Shown: one piece after another, positions 1 to 8,768 of the stretch
Position numbering within the stretch: the stretch's first letter is position 1
Layout: each line of letters opens with the position of its first letter
Assembly: GCF_900141915.1 (NCBI RefSeq)
Contig: NZ_FQZG01000037.1
Coordinates: forward strand, 1 to 39,600
DNA length: 39,600 nucleotides
From: Tessaracoccus bendigoensis DSM 12906
GTDB taxonomy: Bacteria; Actinomycetota; Actinomycetes; Propionibacteriales; Propionibacteriaceae
Direction: 5' to 3'
Translations under genes and position numbers: made by a program
The notes under the pieces: model-generated
The model's input: the letters and a program-made list of their open reading frames with translations, nothing else
Told to the model about the DNA's origin: nothing
Database searches by the model: none

Positions 1-6
1 CCGTTT

Positions 7-92
7 GAGCAGGATCCGATGCTCATTGACGACGACGGCGCATCGTCAGCAGACAACACGGCCAACTCGCCATTGACTTGCGGATCCTGCTC
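7..92 (+). repeat. 86-bp interspersed repeat, family 1, copy 1
   Basis: The element begins GAGCAGGATCC and ends GGATCCTGCTC, a perfect 11-bp terminal inverted repeat. Its centre carries the conserved block CATCGTCAGCAGACAAC, which can fold as a small hairpin with an AGCA loop. The same 86-bp layout recurs at 1106, 20959, 33717 and 33877, always in this orientation. This copy lies 75 bp beyond the stop codon of the minus-strand DUF559 gene. I do not recognise it as a named repeat family. Confidence 0.9.
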
Positions 93-167
93 ATTTCCCA
101 GGGCAGCCTCACACAGCCTTCTCATCGCCTCGGGAAACAGAGCCGAACACGCCCAAACCGACATGGG

Positions 168-1040
168 CTACCTCGTCGATTCCATCCGGCGCAGGGCACA
201 GATCTCGACCACCGTCTCAACGAGTTGGGTCATCGTCTGCGTGGTGAACCTGAGGATCAGCCAGCCCTCCCGCGCCAGAAGGACGTCCCTCTCCCGGTCT
301 CCGTGAAAGCCCTGGTGGGTGTGGTGGAACTCCTCGCCGTCGAACTCAAGGCCAAGCTTCAGGTCTGGAAAGCCGACGTCCAGAAAGCGCACCACGGACC
401 CGATCTTGACCCTGAGGTTGCTCCTCCACCCCTTGATGCCGGCGTCCCGCAGGAGTCGATGGGCCAATCGCTCCAGCGGTGACCAGGGCTCGTCGCGGGA
501 ATCCTCGAGGATCTCGCGGCGCATCCGATTCCCCCGACGGTGTGGGCTCAGCCGCAGCGCCGACTTCAGTTGCGCCACCTTGACCACCCGCCTACGAAGT
601 GCCTCGTCGACAACGTCGGGGCCCATCTCATCCATCAGATCGAGGACGGTCAGGGCGGTCACCGTCACGGGGATGCCCGACCGAACGGTAACGAGCCCCG
701 GCGGGATGTAGCGCTGCTCGATGTCGTAGCCGGGCGCTGGTTCCATCTTGGCCGCGTTCGCTACCGTGATGCTGGGCCCCAAGTCAATGTCTGGCCACCA
801 GGTCAGCTGCGCCGCCGACCTTCTGGTCACAACCACACCCGCATGATAGGCAGCCACGGCCTGCAGCCTGAGCCGTCGCTCCCGGTCGTCGTCAGTGCTT
901 GAAGGTGGACCGTAGACGCCAGGCAGGAGCCTACGGATCTCACCGCGGCAGGCGCAAGAGTTCAGGGCCCGAGCCAGGTGGGGGTACTGGCGTGCGCTGG
1001 CGACGCCGTCCGATAGCAAGGCCGCAATCTCGGGATTCAT
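168..1040 (-). CDS. DUF559/Vsr-like nuclease-fold protein with AbiEi-type N-terminal helix-turn-helix
   Basis: The roughly 290-aa product has an N-terminal winged-helix-like part (residues about 1-50, ending RRLLPGVYG), like the AbiEi antitoxin family. A C-terminal DUF559 domain (about 190-290) resembles very-short-patch-repair endonucleases. The PD-(D/E)XK signature is visible as a leading Glu in SPLERLAHRLL, then FLDVGFPDLKLGLEFDGEEF with the metal-binding Asp and Glu. Such two-part proteins are very common in actinobacteria and their function is mostly unproven; a nuclease or defence role is inference. I chose the ATG at 1040 because the family normally starts near MNPEIAALL. A GTG at 1088 would add 16 residues, and neither start has a strong ribosome site. 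The gene stands alone between two 86-bp repeats. Confidence 0.7.
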   Translation of the reverse strand: MNPEIAALLSDGVASARQYPHLARALNSCACRGEIRRLLPGVYGPPSSTDDDRERRLRLQAVAAYHAGVVVTRRSAAQLTWWPDIDLGPSITVANAAKMEPAPGYDIEQRYIPPGLVTVRSGIPVTVTALTVLDLMDEMGPDVVDEALRRRVVKVAQLKSALRLSPHRRGNRMRREILEDSRDEPWSPLERLAHRLLRDAGIKGWRSNLRVKIGSVVRFLDVGFPDLKLGLEFDGEEFHHTHQGFHGDRERDVLLAREGWLILRFTTQTMTQLVETVVEICALRRMESTR

Positions 1041-1105
1041 GATTGTCAGCGTGCCTCGCCGAGCGCGGCCAAGTAAGGGCTTCCGCACAACCTGTGGATA
1101 ACTTT

Positions 1106-1191
1106 GAGCAGGATCCGATGGTCATTGAAGGATCCGGAGCATTGTCAGCAGACAACGCGGCGACCCCGTCAATGACTTGCAAATCCTGCTC
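1106..1191 (+). repeat. 86-bp interspersed repeat, family 1, copy 2
   Basis: This copy has the same length, ends and central block as the one at 7-92, but its right arm reads AAATCCTGCTC, so two pairs of the terminal stem are lost. The core here is TTGTC-AGCA-GACAA, a perfect 5-bp stem. The interior also pairs well (GTCATTGA with TCAATGAC). It lies just beyond the terminator of the inositol operon and forms the left bracket of that operon. Confidence 0.9.
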
Positions 1192-1249
1192 AAACCCGCA
1201 CCCAGCTGCGGCTTGGCTCTCCTGGATCTGGTGGTTGGGGAGACTGAGC

Positions 1250-1281
1250 GGGGCCCCGCCGCGACGTGTCGGCGGGGCCCC
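1250..1281 (-). terminator. Hairpin terminator at the end of the inositol/C4-CoA operon
   Basis: A perfect 12-bp GC stem (GGGGCCCCGCCG and CGGCGGGGCCCC) with an 8-nt loop lies 16 bp after the last stop codon of the operon. No clear U-run follows on the minus strand, as is usual for high-GC actinobacterial hairpin terminators. It is the only strong candidate end signal seen for the long transcript. Confidence 0.6.
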
Positions 1282-1296
1282 GTTTCAGCGGTGGGG

Positions 1297-2256
1297 TCAC
1301 CCGTGGGCCATGAACTCTTCCTCGAGCTGCTCGAGCGACTTGCCTCGGGTCTCCGGGAGCATCTTGTACACGAAGATCAGGGCGCACACGCCGAGGCCCG
1401 CAAAGATGACGCCCCCGTCCAACAGGGCTCTGGCGGTGCTGGCCGCCCGCGCAAGCGCGGCCTCGATGGGCTGGGCCCGGTGCTCGGTTGAGAGGATCTC
1501 CACGCCCCACGGTGCGTTGAACCCGGCCTCGCGGATCGCGGCCACCAATGATGGAAGGGCGAACCGCCCCTCCTCCGGATAGCGGCGGTTCTTGACGGTG
1601 TCTTCCTGCCACGATCCGACCCGCGCGTTCGGGTCAGACAGTTCGACCGAGACGATCGACGAGGCCGGGAGTTGAGCGATCTCCGAGTGGGGAGTCGCCA
1701 TGTGCTCGATGTGCCAGACGTCGAGCACCATCCCTGCACCCGGGTGGTCTGCGGCCTGAATCAACCGCAGAGCATCGCCCGCCGTGGCGATGTTGGCCCA
1801 CGGGAGGAACTCGATGGCCGTCCTGGCGCCGAGGTCTGCCGCCTTCGAGGCGACCGACCGGAACCGCTCGGCCCACCGTTCCAGATGCCACTCTGCGCCG
1901 GTCTCCTCGGGAGCGATCTTGAGCGTGGTGCCCCCCAACTGCTCCACGAAGTACAGCATCCGGTTGAGATCCGCGGCAGCCACCGGATCGGCGTCTTCAT
2001 CGTTCCACCAGCCCGACAGGAACTCGACCTCCAACCGACGGATTCCGTTGTCGCGCAGGATGGCGCGCATGGTGTCGATTCCGAACCGCTGCTCGGCGGC
2101 TTCGAGGTCAGGCAGGACGAAGCCGAGACCGACGTAGCCCGCCCCTGCCACCGCTTCGACTCGGTGCTGGAACGACTCAGGCGACCTCACGTCCTCGTCG
2201 AGGGGGCTGGTGTCGCCTGCCGAGGTCCAGCACGTGGCGATCAGCTCGCTGGTCAT
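1297..2256 (-). CDS. IolE/IolH-type TIM-barrel isomerase fused to the C-terminal tail of an MFS sugar transporter
   Basis: Residues about 1-280 form an AP-endonuclease-family-2 TIM barrel (sugar phosphate isomerase/epimerase, IolE/IolI/IolH type). Likely metal ligands sit in AIEFLPW, VLDVWHIEHM, VSVELSDP and WGVEILSTEH. In this operon it could serve as inosose dehydratase (IolE) or as an epimerase; the sequence does not decide. From about residue 281 the protein changes character: VIFAGLGVCALIFVYKM is a membrane helix, followed by PETRGKSLEQLEEEF. That is the end of helix 12 and the conserved PET(K/R)G motif of sugar-porter MFS proteins such as IolT. I infer a deletion that joined this gene in frame to the 3' end of a downstream transporter gene. 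The start overlaps the iolG stop by 4 bp (ATGA). Confidence 0.85.
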   Translation of the reverse strand: MTSELIATCWTSAGDTSPLDEDVRSPESFQHRVEAVAGAGYVGLGFVLPDLEAAEQRFGIDTMRAILRDNGIRRLEVEFLSGWWNDEDADPVAAADLNRMLYFVEQLGGTTLKIAPEETGAEWHLERWAERFRSVASKAADLGARTAIEFLPWANIATAGDALRLIQAADHPGAGMVLDVWHIEHMATPHSEIAQLPASSIVSVELSDPNARVGSWQEDTVKNRRYPEEGRFALPSLVAAIREAGFNAPWGVEILSTEHRAQPIEAALARAASTARALLDGGVIFAGLGVCALIFVYKMLPETRGKSLEQLEEEFMAHG

Positions 2257-3248
2257 ACCGATGCCACCTCGACGCGGCGTCCGCTGCGCGCCGATTGCAT
2301 CGCGGCCACGGCGAGCCTGAGCGCCGCGACGCCGTCGGAGAGCGACGGCGAGAACGAGCCACCGCCGTTGAGCGTGTCGACGAACGCCTTGAGCTCACAG
2401 GCGTATGCCTCGCGGTAGCGCTGGAGGAAGAAGTGCAGATACGTTTCGGTCTGCTCGGCGTGATCGGCACCGTAGGAACGCACGGAGGTCGGCAGCTGGT
2501 TGTGTGCCTGCAGCATGCCTCGCTCTCCGAACACCTCGAGCCGCTGGTCATACCCGAAGACGGCGCGCCTGGAGTTGATGATGGTGGCCATCGCACCCGA
2601 AGCGGAGCGCAGCGTCACCATCACGCCGTCGAAGTCCTCGAGTTCGATGAGCGCCGGATCGATGACGTTTTGTCCCATCGCCTCCACCTCGACGATGTCC
2701 GGCAGGAAGAACCGGACCATATCGAAGTCGTGGATGGTCATGTCCTTGAAGATTCCGCCAGAGGTCTTGACGTATTCGGGCGATTGCGGGGCCGGGTCAC
2801 GGGAGATGACGACGACCTGCTCGAGCTTGCCGAGCTCGCCCTTCTGGACCCTGGCGTTGACCTGGGCGAATGAAGGGTCGAAGCGACGATTGAAACCCAT
2901 CATGACGCGGGCGTCCTTCGGCACCGAAGCCTCGAGTTGAGAAGCCAGCCCGAGATCGAGGTCGACCGGCTTCTCGCAGAGGACGGCCTTGCCCGCGTCG
3001 ACGGCGGCGCGGATCAGGTCGACATGCGTAGCCGTCGGCGAGCAGATGAGCACAGCCTCGACGTCAGGGTTCCGGATGGCTCCGAGAGCGTCGGACGAGG
3101 CCTTGGCCCCGGTCTTGGCGGCGATACGCTGCGCGGCCTCGGCGAACGGGTCGGCGACGATGATCAGTTCGGCTTCGTCGATGTCCTGGAAGGATCGGGC
3201 ATGGGTGGCGGCGATGCGACCGGCGCCGATCATTGCAAACTTTGTCAT
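2253..3248 (-). CDS. iolG: Inositol 2-dehydrogenase (Gfo/Idh/MocA family)
   Basis: The 331-aa product matches the usual length of IolG-type NAD-dependent dehydrogenases, which oxidise myo-inositol to scyllo-inosose. The Rossmann motif is GAGRIAATHA (residues 8-17). The family lysine is in CEKPVDLD (about 92-99), and the catalytic Asp/His region is FKDMTIHDFDM. A ribosome site (GAGGA) sits 6 nt before the ATG. The gene is intact, whereas the paralogue just upstream is frameshifted, so this copy probably supplies the activity. The exact stereoisomer (myo-, scyllo- or chiro-inositol) cannot be read from the sequence. Confidence 0.85.
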   Translation of the reverse strand: MTKFAMIGAGRIAATHARSFQDIDEAELIIVADPFAEAAQRIAAKTGAKASSDALGAIRNPDVEAVLICSPTATHVDLIRAAVDAGKAVLCEKPVDLDLGLASQLEASVPKDARVMMGFNRRFDPSFAQVNARVQKGELGKLEQVVVISRDPAPQSPEYVKTSGGIFKDMTIHDFDMVRFFLPDIVEVEAMGQNVIDPALIELEDFDGVMVTLRSASGAMATIINSRRAVFGYDQRLEVFGERGMLQAHNQLPTSVRSYGADHAEQTETYLHFFLQRYREAYACELKAFVDTLNGGGSFSPSLSDGVAALRLAVAAMQSARSGRRVEVASV

Positions 3249-3259
3249 TTCAGTTCCTC

Positions 3260-4275
3260 TCAGTTCCCGCTGCGGATTTCGGAGATCTTGACCGGTCGGT
3301 TCTCCTTCATGGAGCGTCCGAGTGCCTCACAGATGTACAGAGCTTCGAGCGCGTCCTCGACGGTCGCGAGGGAGTCGCCTCCGTTGCTGACGGTCTCGAT
3401 GAACGCACCGATCTCGGACTTGTAGGCCGGGATGAAGCGTGGGTAGAAGTTCGGGAACCGCTCCCCCGCCTGTTCGAAGGTGAAGTTCGGTTCCGCGGAG
3501 GTGACGGCCATGTACTCAGCGAACCCGACGGAGTAGGTCTCCTTGTCGCCGGCCAGTTCCATCCGGATGTCATAGCCGCCGCGTTGTAGCGGCTGACCTG
3601 CATGGTGACCAGCGTCCCGTCCTCAAGCCGGAGCACGCCGACACCGTTGTCGATGTCGCCTTCCTCACCGAAGTACGGGTCGCCCAGGTTGCCGCCGATC
3701 ACGAAGACCTCATCGACCTCCTTGCCGGTGACCCAACGGATGGCGTCGGCATCGTGGATGGTGCAGTCCTTGAAGAGATACCCGGAGCCCTTTAGGTAGC
3801 TGGCGGGAGGTGGCGGGAAGTCGCCCGTGACCACGTGCATGCGGTGGAGCTTGCCGATCGCCCCCTCTTGGAGGAGCCTCTTGGCATTGATGTAGCCCTC
3901 GTCGAAGCGCCGCATGAAGCCGATCTGCGTGAGGTTCCCGGTGCGGGCGACGGCGTCGCGGACCCGCTCGGTCGTCTCGATGTCGAGTGCGACCGGCTTC
4001 TCGCAGAACACCGGCACACCGGCCTCTGCGGCCGCGATCAGGTGAGTCGCGTGGTCGACGGTGGGCGTGGCGATGATGAGGACATCAACCTCGCCGATGA
4101 TGTCGTCGGGGGTGGATACCCGTGCCCCGAGCTCCTTGGCGACGGCCTCGGCGCGCTCGGGCTGGAGGTCGGCGAGGACGAGTTCCTTGATCCCCTTGAG
4201 GGTGGAAATCGTGCGGGCGTGATCGGCGCCGATGCGTCCCACACCGACAAGTCCTACGATCAGGTCCTTGGTCAT
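3260..4275 (-). pseudogene. Second iolG-type inositol dehydrogenase, one-base frameshift
   Basis: The reading frame starts MTKDLIVGLVGVGRIGADHA (Rossmann motif) and runs through CEKPVALD and the catalytic FKDCTIHDADA region to SRYN. There the frame is lost. The missing C-terminal part (ELAGDKETYSVGF to KISEIRSGN) continues in another frame and ends at 3260. The break lies at about 3575-3583, in a GC-rich run where one G of an expected Asn-Gly-Gly-Gly-Tyr stretch appears to be deleted. Joined, the two parts give about 338 residues, the normal family length. It may be a true pseudogene or a homopolymer-type sequencing error. It is 11 bp upstream of the intact iolG. Confidence 0.85.
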
Positions 4276-4302
4276 GGTTTTGTTCCTTTCGGTTCAGGCT
4301 GT

Positions 4303-4324
4303 GGCACGTCATCGGTGGCGTGCC
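4303..4324 (-). other. Intercistronic stem-loop between hbd-like gene and frameshifted iolG
   Basis: GGCACG and CGTGCC form a 6-bp stem with a 10-nt loop in the 69-bp gap after the 3-hydroxyacyl-CoA dehydrogenase gene. This gap and the one before the abfD-like gene are the widest in the operon and both hold stem-loops. It could be a processing or attenuation site; this is inference. Confidence 0.35.
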
Positions 4325-4344
4325 CTGTGTTGTTTCGGATTGGG

Positions 4345-5208
4345 TCAGGGGTAGACGTGGAAGCCGCGCCCGGTCTTGCGTCCGAGCCAGCCGGCCCGCA
4401 CGTACTTGCGGAGGATGGGATGGGGCCGGTACTTAGGGTCGCCGGTCTCGCTCTGGAGCACCTCCATGATCGCCAGGACGACATCGAGGCCGACGAGGTC
4501 GCCGAGCGCCAGCGGACCCATGGGGTGGTTGGCGCCGAGCCGCAAGGCCGCATCGATGTCCTCCGCGGAGGCCGTGCCTGCGCCCAACACCTCGACCGCC
4601 TCGTTGATCATCGGGATGAGGATGCGGTTGACCACGAACCCCGCCCCTTCCGCGACCTCGACCGGCGTCTTGCCGATCCGTTCCGCGATGGCCTTGGCCT
4701 TGACGATGGCCTCGGGCGGGGTGGCGGCTCCGGCGATCACCTCGACCAACTTCATGACGGGTGCCGGATTGAAGAAGTGCATGCCCACGACGGCGTGGCT
4801 GAGGCCTCGGCCGATCTCGGTGATGGACAGCGAGGAGGTGTTGGTGGCCAGCACCGCACCGGCCACCGTTATCCCGTCGAGACGCTCGAACAGTGATCGT
4901 TTCGGCTCCAACTGTTCGACGATCGCCTCGACGATCAGCTCCCGGTCCGTGAGCGTCTCAATCTCTGCGACCCGGATCCTGGAGGACAGTTCGTCAGCCG
5001 AGTTCGCTTCGAGCTTGCCGCTTCTCACGCGGCGGGCCAGGCCTTCCTCGATGCGCTGCTTGCCACGCTCGGCCAGTTCGATGTTGGCGTCGCACAGGAT
5101 CACCTCGTGGCCGGGTGCCGACGCCAGCGCCTCGGCAATGCCGGCGCCCATGGTTCCGGCGCCGACGACACCGATCAACGCTGGGGTGTGATAGGTCGTC
5201 ACGTTCAT
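4345..5208 (-). CDS. 3-hydroxybutyryl-CoA dehydrogenase
   Basis: The 287-aa product is the normal length for a single-domain 3-hydroxyacyl-CoA dehydrogenase (FadB2/Hbd type), which interconverts (S)-3-hydroxybutyryl-CoA and acetoacetyl-CoA with NAD(P). Residues 12-25 give the dinucleotide-binding motif [14 protein letters not shown]. The catalytic region is visible as [11 protein letters not shown], then [17 protein letters not shown] with the active-site His, and the conserved [11 protein letters not shown] helix. I chose the ATG at 5208 because it overlaps the upstream crotonase stop by 4 bp. Together with the neighbouring crotonase and thiolase it makes a complete crotonyl-CoA to acetyl-CoA segment. 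Confidence 0.9.
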   Translation of the reverse strand: MNVTTYHTPALIGVVGAGTMGAGIAEALASAPGHEVILCDANIELAERGKQRIEEGLARRVRSGKLEANSADELSSRIRVAEIETLTDRELIVEAIVEQLEPKRSLFERLDGITVAGAVLATNTSSLSITEIGRGLSHAVVGMHFFNPAPVMKLVEVIAGAATPPEAIVKAKAIAERIGKTPVEVAEGAGFVVNRILIPMINEAVEVLGAGTASAEDIDAALRLGANHPMGPLALGDLVGLDVVLAIMEVLQSETGDPKYRPHPILRKYVRAGWLGRKTGRGFHVYP

Positions 5209-5981
5209 GCTCCCTTGAATGGTTCCGGCTTGCGGCGTTCCACGAACGCCCCCATCGCAGAGGTCTGGTCTTCCGTCTCGAAGCACGATGCGAACTGGGC
5301 GGTCTCGATGGCGAGCGCCGTGTCGAGGTCCTTCTGGAGCCCCAGGTCGACGGCCGCCTTGGTGGCGCGCACCGCCAGTGGCGCCTGGTCCGCGATCCGG
5401 TCGGCCAGCGCGAGCGCCTCGTCGGAGAGGTCCTCCGCCGCGACGACCCGGTTCACCAGCCCGATGGCGAGCGCCTCGGAGGCATCGACCCGGCGTGCGG
5501 TGAACAGCAGTTCCTTGGCACGGGCAGGTCCAATGAGCCGCGCGAGGCGCTGGGTGCCGCCGAAGCCGGGGGTGATCCCCAAGCCGACCTCCGGCTGGGC
5601 GAAGACGGCCGTCTCGGAGGCGATCCGCAGGTCGCACGCAAGCGCAAGCTCACAACCGCCCCCGAGCGCGAAACCGTTGACGGCCGCGATGACCGGCATC
5701 GGGAGTTGCTCCAGTGCCCGGAAGACCCGATTGCCCAAGGCGCCGAAGGCCGCCGCGCCGAGCCGACTCATGCCCGCCATCTCGGCCACGTCTGCGCCCG
5801 CCACGAACGCCTTGCCGCCCGCCCCTGTCAGGACGACGGCCCGCGGCGCCTCCCTGGTTGCCCTGGAGATGGCCTCGTCCAGGTCGAGCAGCACCGCGGT
5901 GCTCAGCGCGTTGAGTGCTTCCGGACGCTCGACCGTGATGCGCGCAACCTGCCCGAGGGCCTCATATCCGACGGTGCTCAT
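5205..5981 (-). CDS. Enoyl-CoA hydratase (crotonase)
   Basis: The 258-aa product is a typical crotonase that adds water to crotonyl-CoA or removes it from 3-hydroxyacyl-CoA. The oxyanion-hole segments [13 protein letters not shown] and [17 protein letters not shown] are present, as is [17 protein letters not shown] with the catalytic glutamate. Both ends overlap neighbours by 4 bp (thiolase before, dehydrogenase after), which implies translational coupling. In the proposed pathway it could act twice: removing the 3-hydroxyl of a 3,4-dihydroxybutyryl-CoA, and hydrating crotonyl-CoA. Confidence 0.9.
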   Translation of the reverse strand: MSTVGYEALGQVARITVERPEALNALSTAVLLDLDEAISRATREAPRAVVLTGAGGKAFVAGADVAEMAGMSRLGAAAFGALGNRVFRALEQLPMPVIAAVNGFALGGGCELALACDLRIASETAVFAQPEVGLGITPGFGGTQRLARLIGPARAKELLFTARRVDASEALAIGLVNRVVAAEDLSDEALALADRIADQAPLAVRATKAAVDLGLQKDLDTALAIETAQFASCFETEDQTSAMGAFVERRKPEPFKGA

Positions 5982-7165
5982 GACGCGTCCGCCTGGACGA
6001 GCGCGGAGATTCCCATGCCGCCCCCGATGCAGAGCGACGCCAGGCCGAGCCCTCCACCGCTGCGGCGCAGCTCGTGCAGCAGCGTTACCAGGACCCGGGC
6101 CCCGGAACAGCCGAGGGGGTGGCCGAGGGCGATGGCACCGCCGTTGGGGTTGACCAGGTCCTGGTCCAGGCCGAGCTGGCGGATCACCGTCAGCGCCTGG
6201 GCGGCGAATGCCTCGTTCAACTCGATCCGCGCTAGATCCTCGATGCTCGTGCCGGTGGCTGCGAGCAGCTTGCGGGTGCTCTCGACCGGGCCTCGTCCCA
6301 TCAGTTCCGGCTCGACCCCGGCGCTGGCGGTGCCGACCAGCGTGCCCATCGGCTGAACCCCGAGTTCCCAAGCCTTGCGGGCGCTCAGCATGACCATCGC
6401 CGCCGCACCGTCGTTGATGCCCGAGGAGTTGCCCGCGGTGACGGTCCCGTCGGCTTTGAATGCAGGCCGCAGCTTTGCGAGCCCCTCCACCGTCGTGCCC
6501 GGACGGATGCCCTCATCGCTGTCGAAGGTGACCTTGTCACGCCCGACACGGACCTCAAGCGGCAAGATCTCGTCCGCGAATCGACCCGCGTCGCGCGCCG
6601 CGGCCGCACGACGCTGGCTTTCGGCCGCGAACGCGTCCTGGTCTGCGCGTGTGATCCCGAACTTCGCCGCCAGGTTCTCGGCGGTGATGCCCATCGGGTA
6701 GCCGTTGAACGTGTCGGTCAGTCCCTCGCTGAACATCGAATCGACGACGCGTCCCTCGTCGAGACGGTAGCCGAACCGCGCCTTCGGGAGCAGATAGGGG
6801 GCCTGTGACATGTTCTCCACGCCGCCCACGACGATGACGTCGGCCTGACCGGAGCGAATCAGTGCGGCTGCCAAGGCGACAGCGGCCAAACCCGAACCAC
6901 AGACCTTGTTCACCGTCAGCCCAGGCGTCGCGAGTGGAAGCCCGGCGCCGATAGCCGCCTGCCGGGCGAGGTTCTGCCCGGTGCCCGCCTGGAGGACCTG
7001 CCCGAGGATCACCTCGTCGACCTCGCCGACGTCGACGCCTGCGCGCTTGAGGCTCTCGGCCACGACGGCGCTACCCAAGGTCGCGGCCGAGGTCTCGGCC
7101 AAACTGCCGCCGAACCGCCCGAGGGCGGTGCGCACGGCACCGGCAAGCACGATCTGCTCACTCAT
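5978..7165 (-). CDS. Acetyl-CoA C-acetyltransferase (thiolase)
   Basis: The 395-aa protein is a biosynthetic/degradative type-II thiolase that cleaves acetoacetyl-CoA to two acetyl-CoA, or condenses them. The nucleophile Cys89 is in VNKVCGSGL. The second catalytic region [16 protein letters not shown] and the third SLCIGGGMG are complete. I chose the ATG at 7165 (MSEQIVLAG), 9 nt after an AGGAG site; an in-frame ATG at 7186 would add seven residues. It lies between fixX and crotonase in the operon. Confidence 0.92.
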   Translation of the reverse strand: MSEQIVLAGAVRTALGRFGGSLAETSAATLGSAVVAESLKRAGVDVGEVDEVILGQVLQAGTGQNLARQAAIGAGLPLATPGLTVNKVCGSGLAAVALAAALIRSGQADVIVVGGVENMSQAPYLLPKARFGYRLDEGRVVDSMFSEGLTDTFNGYPMGITAENLAAKFGITRADQDAFAAESQRRAAAARDAGRFADEILPLEVRVGRDKVTFDSDEGIRPGTTVEGLAKLRPAFKADGTVTAGNSSGINDGAAAMVMLSARKAWELGVQPMGTLVGTASAGVEPELMGRGPVESTRKLLAATGTSIEDLARIELNEAFAAQALTVIRQLGLDQDLVNPNGGAIALGHPLGCSGARVLVTLLHELRRSGGGLGLASLCIGGGMGISALVQADAS

Positions 7166-7191
7166 CTCTTCATTCTCCTTAATCATGGTGC

Positions 7192-7479
7192 TCAGCCCTC
7201 CCGGAACTGGATTCCGAAGCCCCCGCGTGGGTAATGCCAGCTGAGCGTGCCCGGGTCGGCGACCGCCAGACAGGTGCCGCACTCGAGGCACGCCGCGTAC
7301 TCGACGGCGACGGTGCCGTCCGCGGCCCAGGAATAGACATCGGCGGGGCAGCAGCGGATCAGCCGTTCGGCGGTGCCGGTTGCCTTAGCGGCCTCCTGGT
7401 TGACGGTGATGTGGCTCTCCTCCTCGTCGGTGACGTAGCGGTTCCGAGCCAGGAGTTCGGTCGTGGTGAGTGTTTTCAC
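7192..7479 (-). CDS. fixX: FixX-type ferredoxin-like protein
   Basis: The 95-aa protein matches FixX, the ferredoxin-like partner of the FixABC electron-transfer flavoprotein system. Iron-sulfur ligands are visible in IRCCPADVY and in AACLECGTCLAVAD. FixX passes electrons between the FixC flavoprotein and its acceptor. Its start overlaps the fixC stop by 4 bp. It completes a full fixABCX set in this operon. Confidence 0.88.
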   Translation of the reverse strand: MKTLTTTELLARNRYVTDEEESHITVNQEAAKATGTAERLIRCCPADVYSWAADGTVAVEYAACLECGTCLAVADPGTLSWHYPRGGFGIQFREG

Positions 7480-8768
7480 AGCGACCTCACAGCCCTGAAA
7501 GCGTCGCGGGCGACGTCGCGGATCCGCAGTGGTGACCGGCGTAGCGCGCTGCGCGCCGTGCCGAGCATCGACTGTCTGGGGGTGGCGTCCAACGCGAAGA
7601 CCCCTCGGAGGGTGTCGGCCAGGAAGTTGCCGTAGTCGCCGTAGAGGCGGGGGGTCTCGAGGAATCCGGGGGCCTTCGAATAGGTCTCCATGTCGCGCCC
7701 GACGAACGACTGCCCGAGCAGCCGTTCATACTCGCGCAACGATTCGGCGGACGTGTCGTCCCTCTCGATGGCGGCTGCAATGGCTGCCGCAGCGGCGATG
7801 GCCGAGCCGGCGGCCAGGTCCATGCCTCGCACGGTCAGGCCGGTGTTGAGGGTCAGCCCCGCCGCGTCGCCGACCAGTACGAGCCCGTCGTGGACGATGG
7901 CGCCCCTCATCGCGGCCCCGCCCTCGGCCACCAGGTGGCAGCCGTACTCGGAGACCTCACCGCCTTCCAGGTAGGGCGCGAGCATCGGGTGCGCCAGGCA
8001 GTGTTGGAAGACGTCCTCAGCACGCACCCCACGCTCGGTGAGATCGTCGAGGCGCAGGACGACGCCCACCGAGAGCGAGTCCCTGTTGGTGTACAGGAAG
8101 CCACCGCCACCGATCCCCTGGGTGCAGTCCCCGACGAGCGCCAGCGCCGCCCCCGAGTCGCCGACCAGGTTGAACCGATCAGCGATGGTGGCTTCCGGCA
8201 GCGTCACCAACGCCTTGATCCCGACCGCGAGATGGTTCAGCGGTGGGCGCTCGCGCAACCCGGCGTCACGGGCGATGAACGAGTTTACCCCGTCCGCCGC
8301 CACCACCACGCGGGCCCGGAGCTCATCCTCGTCGGCTTTGACGCCGACCACACGGTCTCCCTCACGCAGCAGGGAATCCACGCGGACGCCCGGCATGATC
8401 ATGGCCCCCTCGGCCTCGGCCTGTTCGGCGAGCCACGGATCCAGTCGACCGCGCAGGACCGAGACGGCCGTCTCGGCCTCAAGCAGGCGCTGATCCCGGT
8501 AGTCGAGTGATACCCAGGAGTCCTGGTTGATGAAGCAGACCTGGTTACGGTCGATGCGTCGTTCGACCGGGGCCTGCGAGACGAAGTCCTGGAAGATCTC
8601 CTCCATTACCCGGCTGTACAGGATGCCGCCGGAGAGGTTCTTTGAACCCGGCGACTCCCCGCGTTCCAGGACCGCAACGGACAGCCCACGACGGGCGAGC
8701 AGCAGTGCGGTCACGGATCCGGCTACGCCGGCGCCGACGACGATGACGTCGAAATCCGGCTCGGTCAT
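7476..8768 (-). CDS. fixC: FixC, electron-transfer flavoprotein-quinone oxidoreductase-like
   Basis: The 430-aa flavoprotein belongs to the FixC/ETF-QO group. The N-terminal FAD site is DVIVVGAGVAGSVTALLLAR (residues 5-24). A second FAD segment is VLVGDAAGLTLNTGLTVRGMD. FixABCX complexes link NADH and low-potential acceptors through flavin bifurcation in diazotrophs, and serve crotonobetaine reduction in enterobacteria. Here the nearby acyl-CoA dehydrogenase suggests the complex feeds or drains an enoyl-CoA reduction. Four-bp overlaps join it to fixB and fixX. Confidence 0.9.
   Translation of the reverse strand: MTEPDFDVIVVGAGVAGSVTALLLARRGLSVAVLERGESPGSKNLSGGILYSRVMEEIFQDFVSQAPVERRIDRNQVCFINQDSWVSLDYRDQRLLEAETAVSVLRGRLDPWLAEQAEAEGAMIMPGVRVDSLLREGDRVVGVKADEDELRARVVVAADGVNSFIARDAGLRERPPLNHLAVGIKALVTLPEATIADRFNLVGDSGAALALVGDCTQGIGGGGFLYTNRDSLSVGVVLRLDDLTERGVRAEDVFQHCLAHPMLAPYLEGGEVSEYGCHLVAEGGAAMRGAIVHDGLVLVGDAAGLTLNTGLTVRGMDLAAGSAIAAAAAIAAAIERDDTSAESLREYERLLGQSFVGRDMETYSKAPGFLETPRLYGDYGNFLADTLRGVFALDATPRQSMLGTARSALRRSPLRIRDVARDAFRAVRSL

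Noticed and set aside
1093..1101. TGTGGATAA (DnaA-box-like), and TTGTCCACA at 38586-38594
   Set aside because: They are single isolated boxes, no cluster and no dnaA/dnaN nearby, so not evidence of an origin.
7..1191. Possible CRISPR or coding role for the 86-bp repeats, which read as SADN...GSCSNP-like peptides on both strands
   Set aside because: Copies are dispersed, not regularly spaced, and have no spacers. The open frames come from the palindromic ends and carry no start codon with a ribosome site.
1297..2256. C-terminal membrane helix as a genuine membrane anchor of the isomerase
   Set aside because: The PETRGKSLEQ motif after the helix is specific to sugar-porter transporters, so a deletion fusion is the simpler reading.
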